This document shows, piece by piece, positions 48,055 through 58,758 of a stretch of DNA of 64,000 bases (the first letter of the stretch is position 1; each line of letters starts with the position of its first letter). Under the pieces are notes generated by a model. The model saw only the letters and a program-made list of their open reading frames with translations, was not told the origin of the DNA and ran no database searches. Source of the stretch: Immersiella caudata (taxonomy: Eukaryota; Ascomycota; Sordariomycetes; Sordariales; Lasiosphaeriaceae); NCBI GenBank assembly GCA_030512335.1, contig JAULSU010000004.1, positions 3,844,001 to 3,908,000 of the forward strand, given 5' to 3'. Made by a program: the position numbers and the translations under genes.

Positions 48055-50208
48055 TTAAGGCTTCTTCTCGCCCTCGGAGCCAGCATCTTGGCTGCCGCTT
48101 TGCTGTTGCTCGCCAGACTCAGCACGAGCCTTGTGCATCTTGTCGAAGAGGTTCAAGCTGGCAACCTGGAGCTCGTCGGTCTTCTCTTTGAGCTCGGCGG
48201 CGGTGGCAGTGCCCTCGCCAGACTGGCTCTTGGCAACGAACTCGCGGAGGGTGGCAATCTTCTCGCGAATGCCGTCAGCCTCAGTCTTGTCGAGCTTGTC
48301 GGCATACTCATTGAGAGCCTTCTCGGTATCGTTGAGGACGCTGTCAGCGCGGTTGGCAGCCTCAATGGCGGCCTTGCGCTCCTTGTCCTGCTCGGCGTAC
48401 TTCTCGGAGTCCTCAACCATTGACTGAATCTCAGCATCAGAAAGACCAGAGCCGGACGCAATGGTGATGGATTGGTCCTTGTTGGTGGACTTGTCCTTGG
48501 CATGGACGTGCACAATGGAGTCGGCATCGATGTCAAAGGTGACCTCGATCTGGGGAACGCCACGGTGGGCAGGGGGGATGCCGACAAGTTGGAAGTTTCC
48601 GAGCAGCTTGTTGTCACGAACAAGCTCGCGCTCACCCTGGAACACCTTGATCTCGACGGCAGTCTGGAAATCGGCAGCGGTGGAGAACACCTGGGACTTC
48701 TTGGTCGGAATGGTGGTGTTACGGTTGATCAGGCGGGTGAAGACACCACCAAGGGTCTCGATACCGAGGGACAGAGGGGTGACGTCAAGGAGGAGTAGAT
48801 CCTTGACCTCACCGGACAGAACAGCACCCTGGATGGCAGCACCGATGGCAACAGCCTCATCAGGGTTGACCGACTTGGCAGGGTCACGGCCGAAGATGCT
48901 CTTGACGGACTCGGCAACCTTGGGCATGCGGGTCATGCCGCCAACGAGGATAACCTCCTGGATGTCCTTGGCCTGGAGACCGGCATCCTTGAGAGCCTTC
49001 TGGACGGGGCCAATGGTCTTCTGGATGAGAGGGTCCATCATGGCCTCGAGCTGGGCACGGGTCATCTTCTGGTTGATGTGCTTGGGGCCGGAGGAGTCAG
49101 CGGTGATGAAGGGGAGGTTGATATCGGTCTGGAGCGAGGATGAAAGCTCAATCTTGGCCTTCTCAGCGGCCTCACGGATTCTCTGGATAGCCATGCGGTC
49201 GCCGGAAAGATCGATGCCAGAGTCCTTCTTGAACTGGCCGACAAGCTGGCGGACGAGACGAATATCGAAGTCTTCGCCACCCAAGTGGGTATCACCGTTG
49301 GTAGACTTGACCTCGAAGACGCCATTCTGGATCTCGAGGACGGAGATGTCGAAAGTACCACCACCAAGGTCGTAGACAGCGACGACACGGTCAGCCTCCT
49401 TCTCAAGACCGTAGGCGAGAGCGGCAGCGGTGGGCTCATTGACGACACGGAGGACGTTCAAGCCGGAAATCTGACCAGCATCCTTGGTAGCCTGGCGCTG
49501 CGAGTCGTTGAAGTAGGCAGGAACGGTCACGACGGCGTTCTTGACGTTCTTGCTGAGATACGCCTCGGCAGTCTCCTTCATCTTGTTGAGGACGAAGCCA
49601 CCAATCTGGGAGGGCGAGTACTTCTGACCACGGGCCTCAACCCAGGCGTCGCCGTTGGAGTGTTGGACGATCTTGTATGGGACCTCCTTGATATCCCTTT
49701 GCACCTCGGCGTCGGTGAACTTGCGGCCGATTAATCGCTTGGTAGCGAAGAGTGTGTTCTCTGGGTTGACAACAGCCTGACGCTTGGCGGCCACACCAAC
49801 AAGACGCTCACCGTCCTCGGCGAACGCGACAACCGAGGGTGTTGTTCGTGCACCTTCAGCGTTCTCAATAATTTTGGGGACCTTGCCTTCCATGATAGCA
49901 ACGGCGGAGTTGGTGGTGCCTGTTCAATTGATGAGGTCAGTCTCGGAGCATATACGCAATGCTTCGGAACATGGTAGCTTACCGAGATCAATACCAATGA
50001 CGGCGCCTTGGACCTTCTCATCGGATCCCGTCGACTCGTACCGCCTGTAGGCAGGAATCATGGGTTTGCGAAGCATACCCGCAGCGCGGGAAGCTCTGGG
50101 AAGCTATGCGCATATAGTGTCAGCATTATCCGATGTTCGAACTCGAGAACGACTCGCGAGAACTGTCGCGTCGCCACTTACAGCTCGGGCGAATCGTGCC
50201 GGCATCAT
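48055..50208 (-). CDS. ssc1: Mitochondrial Hsp70 (mortalin-type, SSC1)
   Basis: Three exons, 50182-50208 (27 nt), 49983-50103 and 48055-49919, join in frame and give 670 residues. The N terminus MMPARFARALPRASRAAGML is Arg/Ala-rich and serves as a mitochondrial presequence. The mature chaperone begins near GAVIGIDLGTTNSAVAIMEG, split by intron 2. The nucleotide-binding domain has VYDLGGGTFDISVLE and LVGGMTRMPKVAESV; a substrate-binding domain and helical lid (about 430-640) follow, and the tail is QQQSGSQDAGSEGEKKP. It lacks the EEVD of cytosolic Hsp70, as expected. SSC1 drives import through TIM23 with Tim44 and Mge1 and folds matrix proteins. Codon use is strongly biased to C-ending codons, as in highly expressed genes. 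A heat-shock-element-like site lies 212 bp upstream. Confidence 0.97.
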
Positions 50209-51273
50209 TTTGAATGTGTGTGATTAAAAAAGATTAATAAAGAGAGTGCCTTGGTCTAGTAGAAACAGATCCAAGGAGGAAGTGGCACAGCAGACGGGAT
50301 TCGATGAGATGGGCTCGAAGATCGAGTGATGTATATGATGAGTGAAAAGTATGGAGGACTCGGCAGAGCTCCTTATGTATGGAAAAAATTTCGAAGGCAG
50401 CACGGTCGTCGAATTGGTTGGAAATTTCGCTGGCAGCAAAGTGGGTCCACAGTTCGCCCCACATCTCGTCACTGCGCGTAAACCCGGAGCTTGACTGCAC
50501 GTGACCAAGCTTTTCGAGACCTGCCATTGGCATGGATGCCACGACTGATTGGCGAGCCACATGGATGGATCAAAGGGATCTGGCGAGCAACAAATGTTGC
50601 AGGTATTTCTTAATGCGCCGAATTGCTCCAACCATTATCCGACGTGTGGTGTGGTCTATTGGGGCCTTAAGAGGTCTGGACAAGCTATTTTGAAGCATTG
50701 AGAAATGCTGGCGATCCAAGTAATACCATTGCTGGCCAAGCCGGGGTCGTACCGGCTGTGATTGAAGTCCCGATGAGCCTTGACGAGCAGAGTGCGGACA
50801 AGAAATACCTCCGCCGCATGTGTGCCTGCAGACATGCGACGACCACTTGAGCGGAATGCTTCTCTCTCAGCGATGACAGCAGCAATAAAATGAAAAAGAT
50901 CTGCTTTCAAAGACCAGGTTGTCATTTCAAGCCTCGCAGCTAGTTCCCTCTGATTCCGCGCTAAACCGCTGCAATCCCATTTTACGAGGCCTCTTTCTCG
51001 CCGGTGGCGAGGGGCTTTATGGTTCAAGGCCGTGACGGCAGGAGTCGTTTGTTTTACTCCGCCGTCCTCCACAGCGATGACGAGCACCTAAGACAGAGGT
51101 CCCCCATCCGCTTTCAACACACCTTACCATCTATCCAACGTCCGATCGCACCTCACTCGCACTGCGGCTCTGCCGTGTCCCACGTGGAATCCCAAGAACT
51201 AAAGCTGCGGCGAAACGCAAACCGCCATTGATGGTCGCATCCTGCTAGGCATTCGGCCACGATCGCGGGCACG
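50209..51273. promoter_or_regulatory. Divergent promoter region SSC1 / DUF2415 gene
   Basis: 1.07 kb between the start codons of SSC1 (-) and the DUF2415 gene (+). It contains the HSE-like element at 50420-50429. Frames in the interval are short and unconvincing. Confidence 0.55.
50420..50429 (-). promoter_or_regulatory. Candidate heat-shock element upstream of SSC1
   Basis: GGAAATTTCG fits nGAAnnTTCn, two inverted Hsf1 half-sites. Known HSEs normally have three or more units and only a dimer is clear here, although a further TTCGAA stands nearby at 50391-50396. Position (212 bp before the SSC1 ATG) is plausible. Confidence 0.35.
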
Positions 51274-53717
51274 ATGGCCGTCGATCACGATGAGTATGTT
51301 ATCCCAGTTGCAAACCGATTATTTCACAAGCCTGTCCGATTCGAGTGCTGACCCTGGGCATCGCGCACACAGTTACGTCCCGACCGAGGACCTTATTCTC
51401 GCGAAACCCCGCCGACATTATCGCGCCTCTGTCCACGCTATGTGCGTTCCCCTTTCAGATCTCTCGGTCACACGGCGAGCTTGGGCGCCGGCCCAGCGGG
51501 CCCGTCGTGCATATATCTGTCTAACACACCCGATCTAGACATTGGCAATTGCGATCCCTCATTGGAGTCGAAGACCAGCACTTCGTGTACTACGTCACAG
51601 GCGATCTGAACAAAAATGTTCAGCGACTCAATACCATCACCCGCGAGACCGAGACGATCAAGAGACTACCATTTTCACCGAGATGTCTTGTTGCGGAGAA
51701 CGGCTGGATATGCTGCGGTGGTGAGACTGGCGAGTTCGCCGCCATCCCCGTTCAGGAGTCAGGGACACCAGGCGAGGTTGGGCAACAGTTGAACAGCTTT
51801 CTGGAACCGTTCCCGGATCTCAGTGAAGATTTTTCGTCCAGCGAGGCGTTTCTCGCACTTATTCGCGCGCGCTCCAACAAGAACCTGGTGGCCGACAGCA
51901 AGAAGTTTGGCAAGGAGCTTGTAAACTGCATCACACTGTGGTTCACACCTACATTGGCTCCCCCTTTCGTCGGAGCTTACACCGAGCCGATGGCAGTCCT
52001 GTCCAATAACGACAAGACAGTGGCTTTGATTCAACTTCGGGACCTAGAGGCTGACGAGCAGATATCCTACCCTGATTGCGTAAACCGCGCTATCATCTCG
52101 CCGGATGGCCGCCTCCTCATCGCAGTCACCGACGACCCCTATCTTTACATTCACGAAAGAGTCGAAAAGCCAACCCGTCCTGCCACCTCATTTCGATCCA
52201 CAGCCAGGTATGAATGGGTTTCCCGCGGAAAAATCCATCTCCCAAACCAGCGGGCAAATGATCCTACTAGTTTGAGGTTAGAATTACCCGAGTGCCCCAT
52301 ATGCATTGTTTTGTGCCAGTTTCTGACGGGAGCAGGGGAAGCTTTGCCGCATGCTTTTCGGGGACGGGGAAGTACCTTGCTGTGGGTACGCAGTCGGCCA
52401 GTATCTCCATCTTCGATGTGGCCGCCTTGACCGCCGCAGGGGTTGACCCACTCCTCAAGACGTTCGGCGCATCAAGGAGGAGTGAAGAATGCGGTGCCGT
52501 GCGTGATATGGCATTTGCACCTGGTTATAGCGACCTGCTCGCCTGGACCGAAGACCGCGATCGCGTTGGAATAGCAGACCTCCGACACGGCTATGTGTCC
52601 CGGCAAATCATCTCACTCAGCAACCTGGAGGCTTATGAGCATATCTCTGTCAGCGACAAGAGCACGATTGACCCACGGCTTTTGGAGACACGGGCAAGCG
52701 ATACCTTGTCGTCTAATTTTGCCTCTGCGCTGGATATGTCCCCTGATGGTCGGGATCCCCTCTCGAGGTATTACTCTCCACTGACTCCGCAGGAGACAAT
52801 GGTGCTGGCAGCCTTGCAAGAGCACCGACGACGACAGGAGCAGCGGGAGGAACGTGAGCAACGCATCCGGGGCCAAGATGACGCCTCTTCCTCGGCACCA
52901 CGATCTCTCTGGGCAGAGCGTAATACACGATCAGCACAAACATCAGACAGCACAAATTCCAGTGGCAGCTCACGACCGCGTGGCGAGCGCAGCGCAAGCG
53001 CCTCCAGAACGGTCAATGACATCATGGGCGATATCCGCAGCCAGCGAGATCGCATACGTGACCAGCAGGAACGGTTTCGTGGCCCAATGCGCGAGGAGAG
53101 CACCTCGACAGCTGATCGCCGTAGGGGTCCACCATCGTCATGGCGTGTCCCGGTGCCCAGCTTGACAACAGCACAGGCAGGTTTAAACCCTAGCGAACGA
53201 CGTTCACTTCGCTTAGGGTTGGACTCTTCTTATACAGACAGCCTCAGCACTGCTCTCAGCACCATCGGCGCATTGAGGACCGCGTCAGACGCAGAGCTGG
53301 CTAACTACACCCAGGCTTCATCCAACAACCGCGAAGGCCGCGATGGCCGCGATGGCGGGGAAGGAGAGTCTTCATCCTCTCCGTCGCCCTACGAGGGGTA
53401 TCGGCCAACCGCCGAGGCTGACCTTCGCCGACGAGAGCGGGCGGCGTACCTGATGCGCGAATGGGGAGAGAATCCCAGCCGCCGAATAGAACGCTACTTT
53501 TCCCGCGGTGGCGAGCCCGCGGCACCAGACCCTCATGACACTTCAGGCCTTGCGTGGAGCGCGGATGGCCAAACTTTGTAGGCCAGTTTCTGCGAATATT
53601 GTGGCGCGGAGTTACTGACACTTCGGTAATAGAATCGTGGGAGCAGACGATGGAATCTACGAGTTTCAAGTAAATCAGCTGAGAAGAAAGCTGTTCCCGA
53701 GCGTCAGTCTGCGGTAA
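51274..53717 (+). CDS. WD40-like protein with DUF2415 domain
   Basis: Five exons join in frame: 51274-51293, 51373-51441, 51539-52207, 52282-53577 and 53633-53717, giving 712 residues. Exon 1 is only 20 nt; the intron after it has a GTATGT donor and a GTGCTGACC branch site. The N terminus MAVDHDDYVPTEDLILAKPR is followed by HYRASVHAIHWQLRSLIG, the conserved start of the family. Propeller-type segments follow (NRAIISPDGRLLIAVTDDPY, FAACFSGTGKYLAVGTQSAS), with a DUF2415-type block (AVRDMAFAPGYSDLLAWTED, then ADLRHG). A long disordered Arg/Ser/Glu-rich part follows, and the last blade is SGLAWSADGQTLIVGADDGI with YEFQVNQLRRKLF. Similar proteins occur across filamentous ascomycetes; no function is established that I know. 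The gene is convergent with L2HGDH. Confidence 0.85.
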
Positions 53718-54205
53718 TCCTTGCCGTAAGGGGGTGCAGTGGGTACCAAGCCAACATACTATAATACGTGCCAGATAACATTGGAATATTTGCTTTTCTT
53801 TGGGTACGCAACATGGGTTTGCGACACACATAACGAAGGGATCGGAACGGAATGGACGGTTTGAAGACGTGATCAGTCTTGTTTGGATCCAGTGAACACC
53901 GACTGGGGCCCCCTGGAATTATCAGAAGTCCGGTGGTGAACTGAGGTCTTATTGGGGAATACGCGGTGCTTTTTAGTTGAAAGTAAGAGTAGCTCAGCGG
54001 CACATACCACAACCGCTGGTTTTCATGGGATAGCCTAGGGTAGGGCATCACGGACTCATAAGACGCCTTCGGGATGGACTCCAGCAGCACAATCGAACGA
54101 GTTTGACAAGATGAACACGTTGGGGCAAGCCACGGACTGCTACAAAGGCGTGGGGGAAATTCATTTACACGCCAGTATATGTGGTATACCGCTGTCCACA
54201 AAACG
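53718..54205. other. Convergent 3' region DUF2415 gene / L2HGDH
   Basis: 488 bp between stop codons, probably both 3' UTRs. Nothing else seen. Confidence 0.6.
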
Positions 54206-55471
54206 TCATGTGTTTAACCACCTGCCATATAAGGATTTCCTCACCCGTTCCCCAACGGCGAGACTACTGGTGAGGCCAGGGCTCTCGATGTTGAGAAGAT
54301 TGACAAAATTTGGATACCCTTCCTCCTGCCGAATATAAAAGTCGACGAATCCCTGGCCGTGTGCTACCGCGCCAGCTTTTGCAAGCTTGGGCCGTATGCC
54401 CGCATAGTCAGGGTGGAGCTGCGTCTCATCTAACCCCGGCAGGTACTTCTTCACCACCTCAATGGTCTGCGGCAGCCTCGACTCATTCACCGAGAGGTCA
54501 TCAGGTGAGTCAACCCACTCCACATCCGGTCCGAATTTGATGCGGCCCCCCATATCCAATGTCAGGTGGGTTCCCAAGCCGCCGTGTCCTGGCTCAGGGG
54601 CTGGGTAGATCAGAGTGTTTACCTTGGGGCTGGATGCAGGGTACGAGAAGTAGTTGCCCTTGGCGTAGTACATCTTCTTGTGGCGCTCCTTGGGGAGGAT
54701 CATGTTGTGGACATCAACAGCGCCCAGCCCGGCAGCGTTGATGATTGACTCCGCGGTGATTCTGGAAGCTTCTCCCGTCTGCGAGTCGCGGACTTGGATC
54801 TCCCAGCCTCTCGTCCCAGGGGGGTTGCCTTGGGGGGTGATGGCTTCAACCGTGCTAGAGAGAGCGAGGGTGCCGCCGGCATCCTCGAATAGCCCCAAAA
54901 GGGTGACCATCAACGAGTGGCTGTCGATGATGCCCGTTGTAGGACTTTCCAGGATCCCCCTCTCGGCGCGAACGTCGGGTTCACGACGCTTCGCCTCCTC
55001 ACGTCCGACCCAGCGGATGGGAACGCTTATTTCCTCTCGGCAGAAGGCATGTATCCGGTCCAAAGCCTCTAGCTGGATGTCGTTCTGGGCCACGATCCAC
55101 TTGCCGGTGCGCCGGTATGGGACGGAATGCTTCTCACAGAACCGGTAGAGCATGTCTTTACCGGCGAGGCAGAGTTCGGTTTTGAGGCTGTCTCTGCCAT
55201 AGTAGATTCCGGCGTGGATGACCTCGCTGTTGCGGCTTGACGTCTCGGTGCCAACCGCGCCGTGGCGTTCGAGCAGCAGGGTGGTATCGGTTGGCCCACC
55301 ACTTTGCGCCAGCTCTTGGGCGACAGCGAGGCCGACAACACCTCCGCCAATCACCGCGTGAGTGAAATCGGCCTGTGTGCAACCCGGCACGAATTCAGCA
55401 AAGGCGCGATGGCGAGGCAACCGGTATCTCAACGGCGCCGATGTCGCGAGCCGGATCAGGGGCCGCGGCAT
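54206..55471 (-). CDS. L-2-hydroxyglutarate dehydrogenase (FAD-dependent, mitochondrial)
   Basis: A single exon of 421 residues from the ATG at 55471. The frame is open further upstream, but only from a TTG codon. The N terminus MPRPLIRLATSAPLRYRLPR is basic and acid-free, a good mitochondrial presequence. The FAD-binding motif THAVIGGGVVGLAVAQEL follows at about 36-53. Family blocks include SSRNSEVIHAGIYYGRDSLK, ESPTTGIIDSHSLM, KGNYFSYP and the C-terminal FIRQEEGY-like segment DFYIRQEEGYPNFVNLLNIE with SPGLTSSLAVGERV. The enzyme oxidises L-2-hydroxyglutarate, a side product of mitochondrial dehydrogenases, back to 2-oxoglutarate and passes electrons to the respiratory chain; it is a metabolite-repair enzyme. 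Length is close to that of other fungal members. No oddities seen. Confidence 0.93.
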   Translation of the reverse strand: MPRPLIRLATSAPLRYRLPRHRAFAEFVPGCTQADFTHAVIGGGVVGLAVAQELAQSGGPTDTTLLLERHGAVGTETSSRNSEVIHAGIYYGRDSLKTELCLAGKDMLYRFCEKHSVPYRRTGKWIVAQNDIQLEALDRIHAFCREEISVPIRWVGREEAKRREPDVRAERGILESPTTGIIDSHSLMVTLLGLFEDAGGTLALSSTVEAITPQGNPPGTRGWEIQVRDSQTGEASRITAESIINAAGLGAVDVHNMILPKERHKKMYYAKGNYFSYPASSPKVNTLIYPAPEPGHGGLGTHLTLDMGGRIKFGPDVEWVDSPDDLSVNESRLPQTIEVVKKYLPGLDETQLHPDYAGIRPKLAKAGAVAHGQGFVDFYIRQEEGYPNFVNLLNIESPGLTSSLAVGERVRKSLYGRWLNT

Positions 55472-56610
55472 TGTTGGCAACGGGTATTGGAGGCTTAAGA
55501 AACTGGCTGATGGGGCGATGGATGTGCTCCACGAGTGAGGCAGGGCCAAGTTCTCAAAATACGATCTCCGTCCGGGGTATTGTCAGAATGGGCCTCGGCA
55601 TCGGGACCGGGAATCCGCTCAGATTCCACGATGAGGAGGTGAGGTGAAGCCGCAAAATACCAGCTCCATCTGGCAATGCGGGATCTACAGAGGCACTGAT
55701 GGCCCCACTTTTTCGCATCACCTTCGAGCTCCCAGGACTGGACTCCTTGATGGGAAGCAAATGGATAAGGTGTTGCTGCCATTTCTCCAAGAACGCAAAA
55801 GGATCTGCACAAAACACACAACAGTTTATGGACAGATTTTAGGCGGACACCAGCAAGCGGTGCTTATGTGTCATCAAACCCCAACCGCTTCATCTTTTTC
55901 GACGCTCCGTCCTGCCGAGAGCCCCGGGCTCGCCTTGAGTGGCGGGAGGTGAAGCAGCCCGAGACCAGCCATCTTCCGCATTTGACGGTAGAAGGCCGAT
56001 TTTTGGCCGAACCTCGAAGCATCTCTGTTTGCAGAGTCATGGATTTGCTCTTTTCGACGCAGTGACGATGAGGCTGAGCGTTGTTTGATCGATCGGACAG
56101 TGCCGACGAAGCTCTTGGCCAGTCGATTACCACTAAAAAGTATGCTGGGGAAGGGAGGAACTCCGTGTGGGCTGTTGCCTTCTTGAGTGGTGGGTGTAAC
56201 GGCGACAGGCAGCTGATTCGATTGTGCGTCACGCGCCAAGCATTGGTTTTAAGCCGCCCATCGGAAGGCGCAAAGTCAACACCCCACCTCGTTCATTGTG
56301 CTCACAGACAAATACGATCAACGGATGTGCATACGATGAACAACGTGAGAGGAATGCCCAGACACCACTGCCTCCCAACCGGTTGAACGCTTCCAAAGGT
56401 CTCCCCACTGATCCCCTCGCTTCCAGGGCGATTGCCCCTTCAAGTGGATCGTCCCGTCAGCCCGTGACGCACAACTGGCCACCTGCTGCGCTGTGGGCTG
56501 TTCCGCTGTTCCAGCAGGAGGAGGTCCCGCCTACCAAGCTGGCCTGGACTTCTTTGAAAGCTTCCACACGCTTCAAAGGGCCCATTTGAGCTTCTTTATT
56601 AGTGTCCGGG
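55472..56610. promoter_or_regulatory. Divergent promoter region L2HGDH / coiled-coil gene
   Basis: 1.14 kb between the start codons of L2HGDH (-) and the next gene (+). Overlapping frames such as 55864-56232 (-) show no domain. Called a promoter region from arrangement only. Confidence 0.5.
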
Positions 56611-57659
56611 ATGGCTCCCGACCTGAACTCACTCTCTCCACAAACCACATCAACAACCGAATCAAGAACGCAGCCGAATATCATGTCCTCCCTCAGTACA
56701 GAACCTACCAGAACTCACAACATGGACGGGCCGCCATCTCCGTCCCCAAGAAGCACTTCCTTACAGGCTGCCGCGACCCTGAATGCCGGCCTCCAACGGG
56801 AGCAACCATCGCGACGTACGGATCCCTTTTCGTCCTCTATGCTGACATGCGGCTGACCCTTTCCCAGGCTCATCGAGTGGTTCAGTGTCTCGGACTCTAC
56901 GCTCCCCCAGCACCGGGCGCAGACGCTCTCAGGTCCTCATGAACTTGTCGATTGCGGACCCCACCGTCCCGGCCCCAGGAGAGATGATCTCCGAAGGCCA
57001 AACCCACGGGCACCAGAGCCCGCACTTGTCGGCTTCGCCCCAACCGCTACCGCAACACTTCCGTGCCCCGAGCCTCGGCGAGCTGCACCAGGAATTAGAA
57101 AACGAGCAGGAGTTCCAGGTCAACAGACTCCTCACCGAAATTCGCCGTCTGCAACAGCAGGTGCAGCAGCAACAACCATCGGGTTCCGCGATTGGGGACG
57201 ACTCCACCCCGCCGTCCGCACATCCCATCTCAAACTCCGTCCCGCGATCGCCAAGTTTCCCTCACCACCCCCGCAGCTCATTCGACATGGCACGCGCCGA
57301 TCTTTCCCGCCGGTCTAGGACGCCGAGTCGGGGAGCCTCGCCGCGCATGCGTGCACCGTCCGCTACTTCAATCGGCGAAAGTAGTGAGCAAATGGTTCTC
57401 GGCGGACGCGACGAAAGCGCATTCTACCAGGCGGAGACACAAATGTTGATTCGCGAGAACCAAATGCTCAAGCATCGCATCCGAGAGCTTGGTACGTATG
57501 CTATTATTAGTTTATGCTGACGGCGCTAACCTTCACGCAGAGAAACAGCTCTCAGAGGCTGTCGGAGGGGGAAACCCATCGGCCACCCACGAGCCCTCGC
57601 ACTTGAATCACTCGACATCGGTGTCGGAGGAAGAGCCTGGACGCCGTAGTGAGCCTTGA
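56611..57659 (+). CDS. Conserved-looking fungal coiled-coil protein of unknown function
   Basis: Three exons, 56611-56815, 56868-57491 and 57541-57659, join in frame and encode 315 residues. The introns have GTACGG and GTACGT donors, and the first shows a GCTGACCC branch site. The N terminus is Ser/Thr/Pro-rich (an internal Met at 56683, MSSLSTEPTRT, could be the true start). Two short blocks look conserved: VLMNLSIADPTVPAPGEM near 98-115 and RAPSLGELHQELENEQEFQV followed by NRLLTEIRRLQQQVQQQQ near 150-187, the latter helical. A second helix near the C terminus (DESAFYQAETQMLIRENQML, then KHRIRELEKQLSEA) is split by intron 2 and has leucine-zipper spacing. I recognise no named domain, signal or membrane segment; a scaffold or regulatory role is conceivable but not shown. 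Confidence 0.75.
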
Positions 57660-58758
57660 GATATGGCCGCCTCTCAGTCATGCAACCCAAGTCACCAGAG
57701 ACTGTGTGATGCGGCCCCTTTACGACGTTACGATATTTCTTCACTCAAGGTTCTGGGTTACAGACGGGCTCGCGAGACCTTGACGCAAAGCGGGAACTGG
57801 ATTGGGCCGAGGAATTTGGCGTTCACTTGGACGGCTATGCAGAGAATGCCGGCCATTCTAATTATTTTGTAACTTTCCCTCGAGAAAAGTCACCGGGGGT
57901 ATTGGTGACTTACGAGGCGGGAAATATATTGTTAGTGCGTGCCGATGAACAAAAGATGTCCCGTCTCACCTGCTACTGTGCAAAACTTCAATACCCATGA
58001 AAGGAAAGGCACCGGCACCGGGGAAAGGTATATTCCCGGTGTTCCTCTGCCATAGAATCTGACCAACAGCGAAGCATCAATGTGCCAGCGGGCTGCGCCC
58101 ATATGGACTACATCTTTGGAGGAACAAGTCTCATCAGGGTTGGTGGTGAAAAGGTCGAAAAAAAAACATACAACACCGGGGATTCGCTGGTCGTTACCGA
58201 CCCAACTACTAGCCTGGCCCTCGCTGGCTTATCTATGGGATAAGCAGAGCGGACGGGATCCCGAGTTCTCCAGTGGGTATGGTCGTATGTGTCATGATGA
58301 GGTGCGGCTGTAGATTATGAACGTGGCTTCCAGAGCGGGTCTTGAAGGTGGCGATATTCAGAAACCTAGAACCACAGGATCCCGAGACCGAATTTGGGCA
58401 ACGATCAATATTCTCTAGGATTGTGTTGAAATGTCGAGGAAACTGAACGACATAGATTTCAATGCCGAAGGGGCGTCTGGCGGTCCCAGGCCTTCCACAT
58501 CGACATCGTCTACAACAGGAAGCCAGACAAAGACCTACCAACCAAGTGAGAACTGACCAAGCGAGAACTGCAATATGGCACCCCGCTCCATGAAAAAGGA
58601 AACCATAAATTTGTGCTCTCCGAAGAGCTACCCTGGCTACCTGGGTGGGAAACACTGCCAACTTCTTACTCGTCTGCCGCTTCATTGACGACTGACAGCC
58701 CCTAAAGACACCTCATCGATACCACCTACACCAAGTAATCGAATTGATACTCGCCACT
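57660..58758. other. Convergent 3' region of two hypothetical genes
   Basis: 1.10 kb between the stop codon of the coiled-coil gene (+) and that of the next gene (-). Frames are short and featureless. Probably 3' UTRs and spacer. Confidence 0.55.

Noticed and set aside
48461..49375. 304-codon open frame on the + strand within SSC1
   Set aside because: It is the antisense shadow of the strongly codon-biased Hsp70 gene; GC-rich third positions keep the opposite strand open. No domain is present.
51342..51372. A 28-nt intron in the DUF2415 gene starting at the GTG near 51345
   Set aside because: Far too short for a fungal intron. A 79-nt intron from 51294 to 51372 with a GTATGT donor uses GTGCTGACC as its branch site and gives the same downstream frame.
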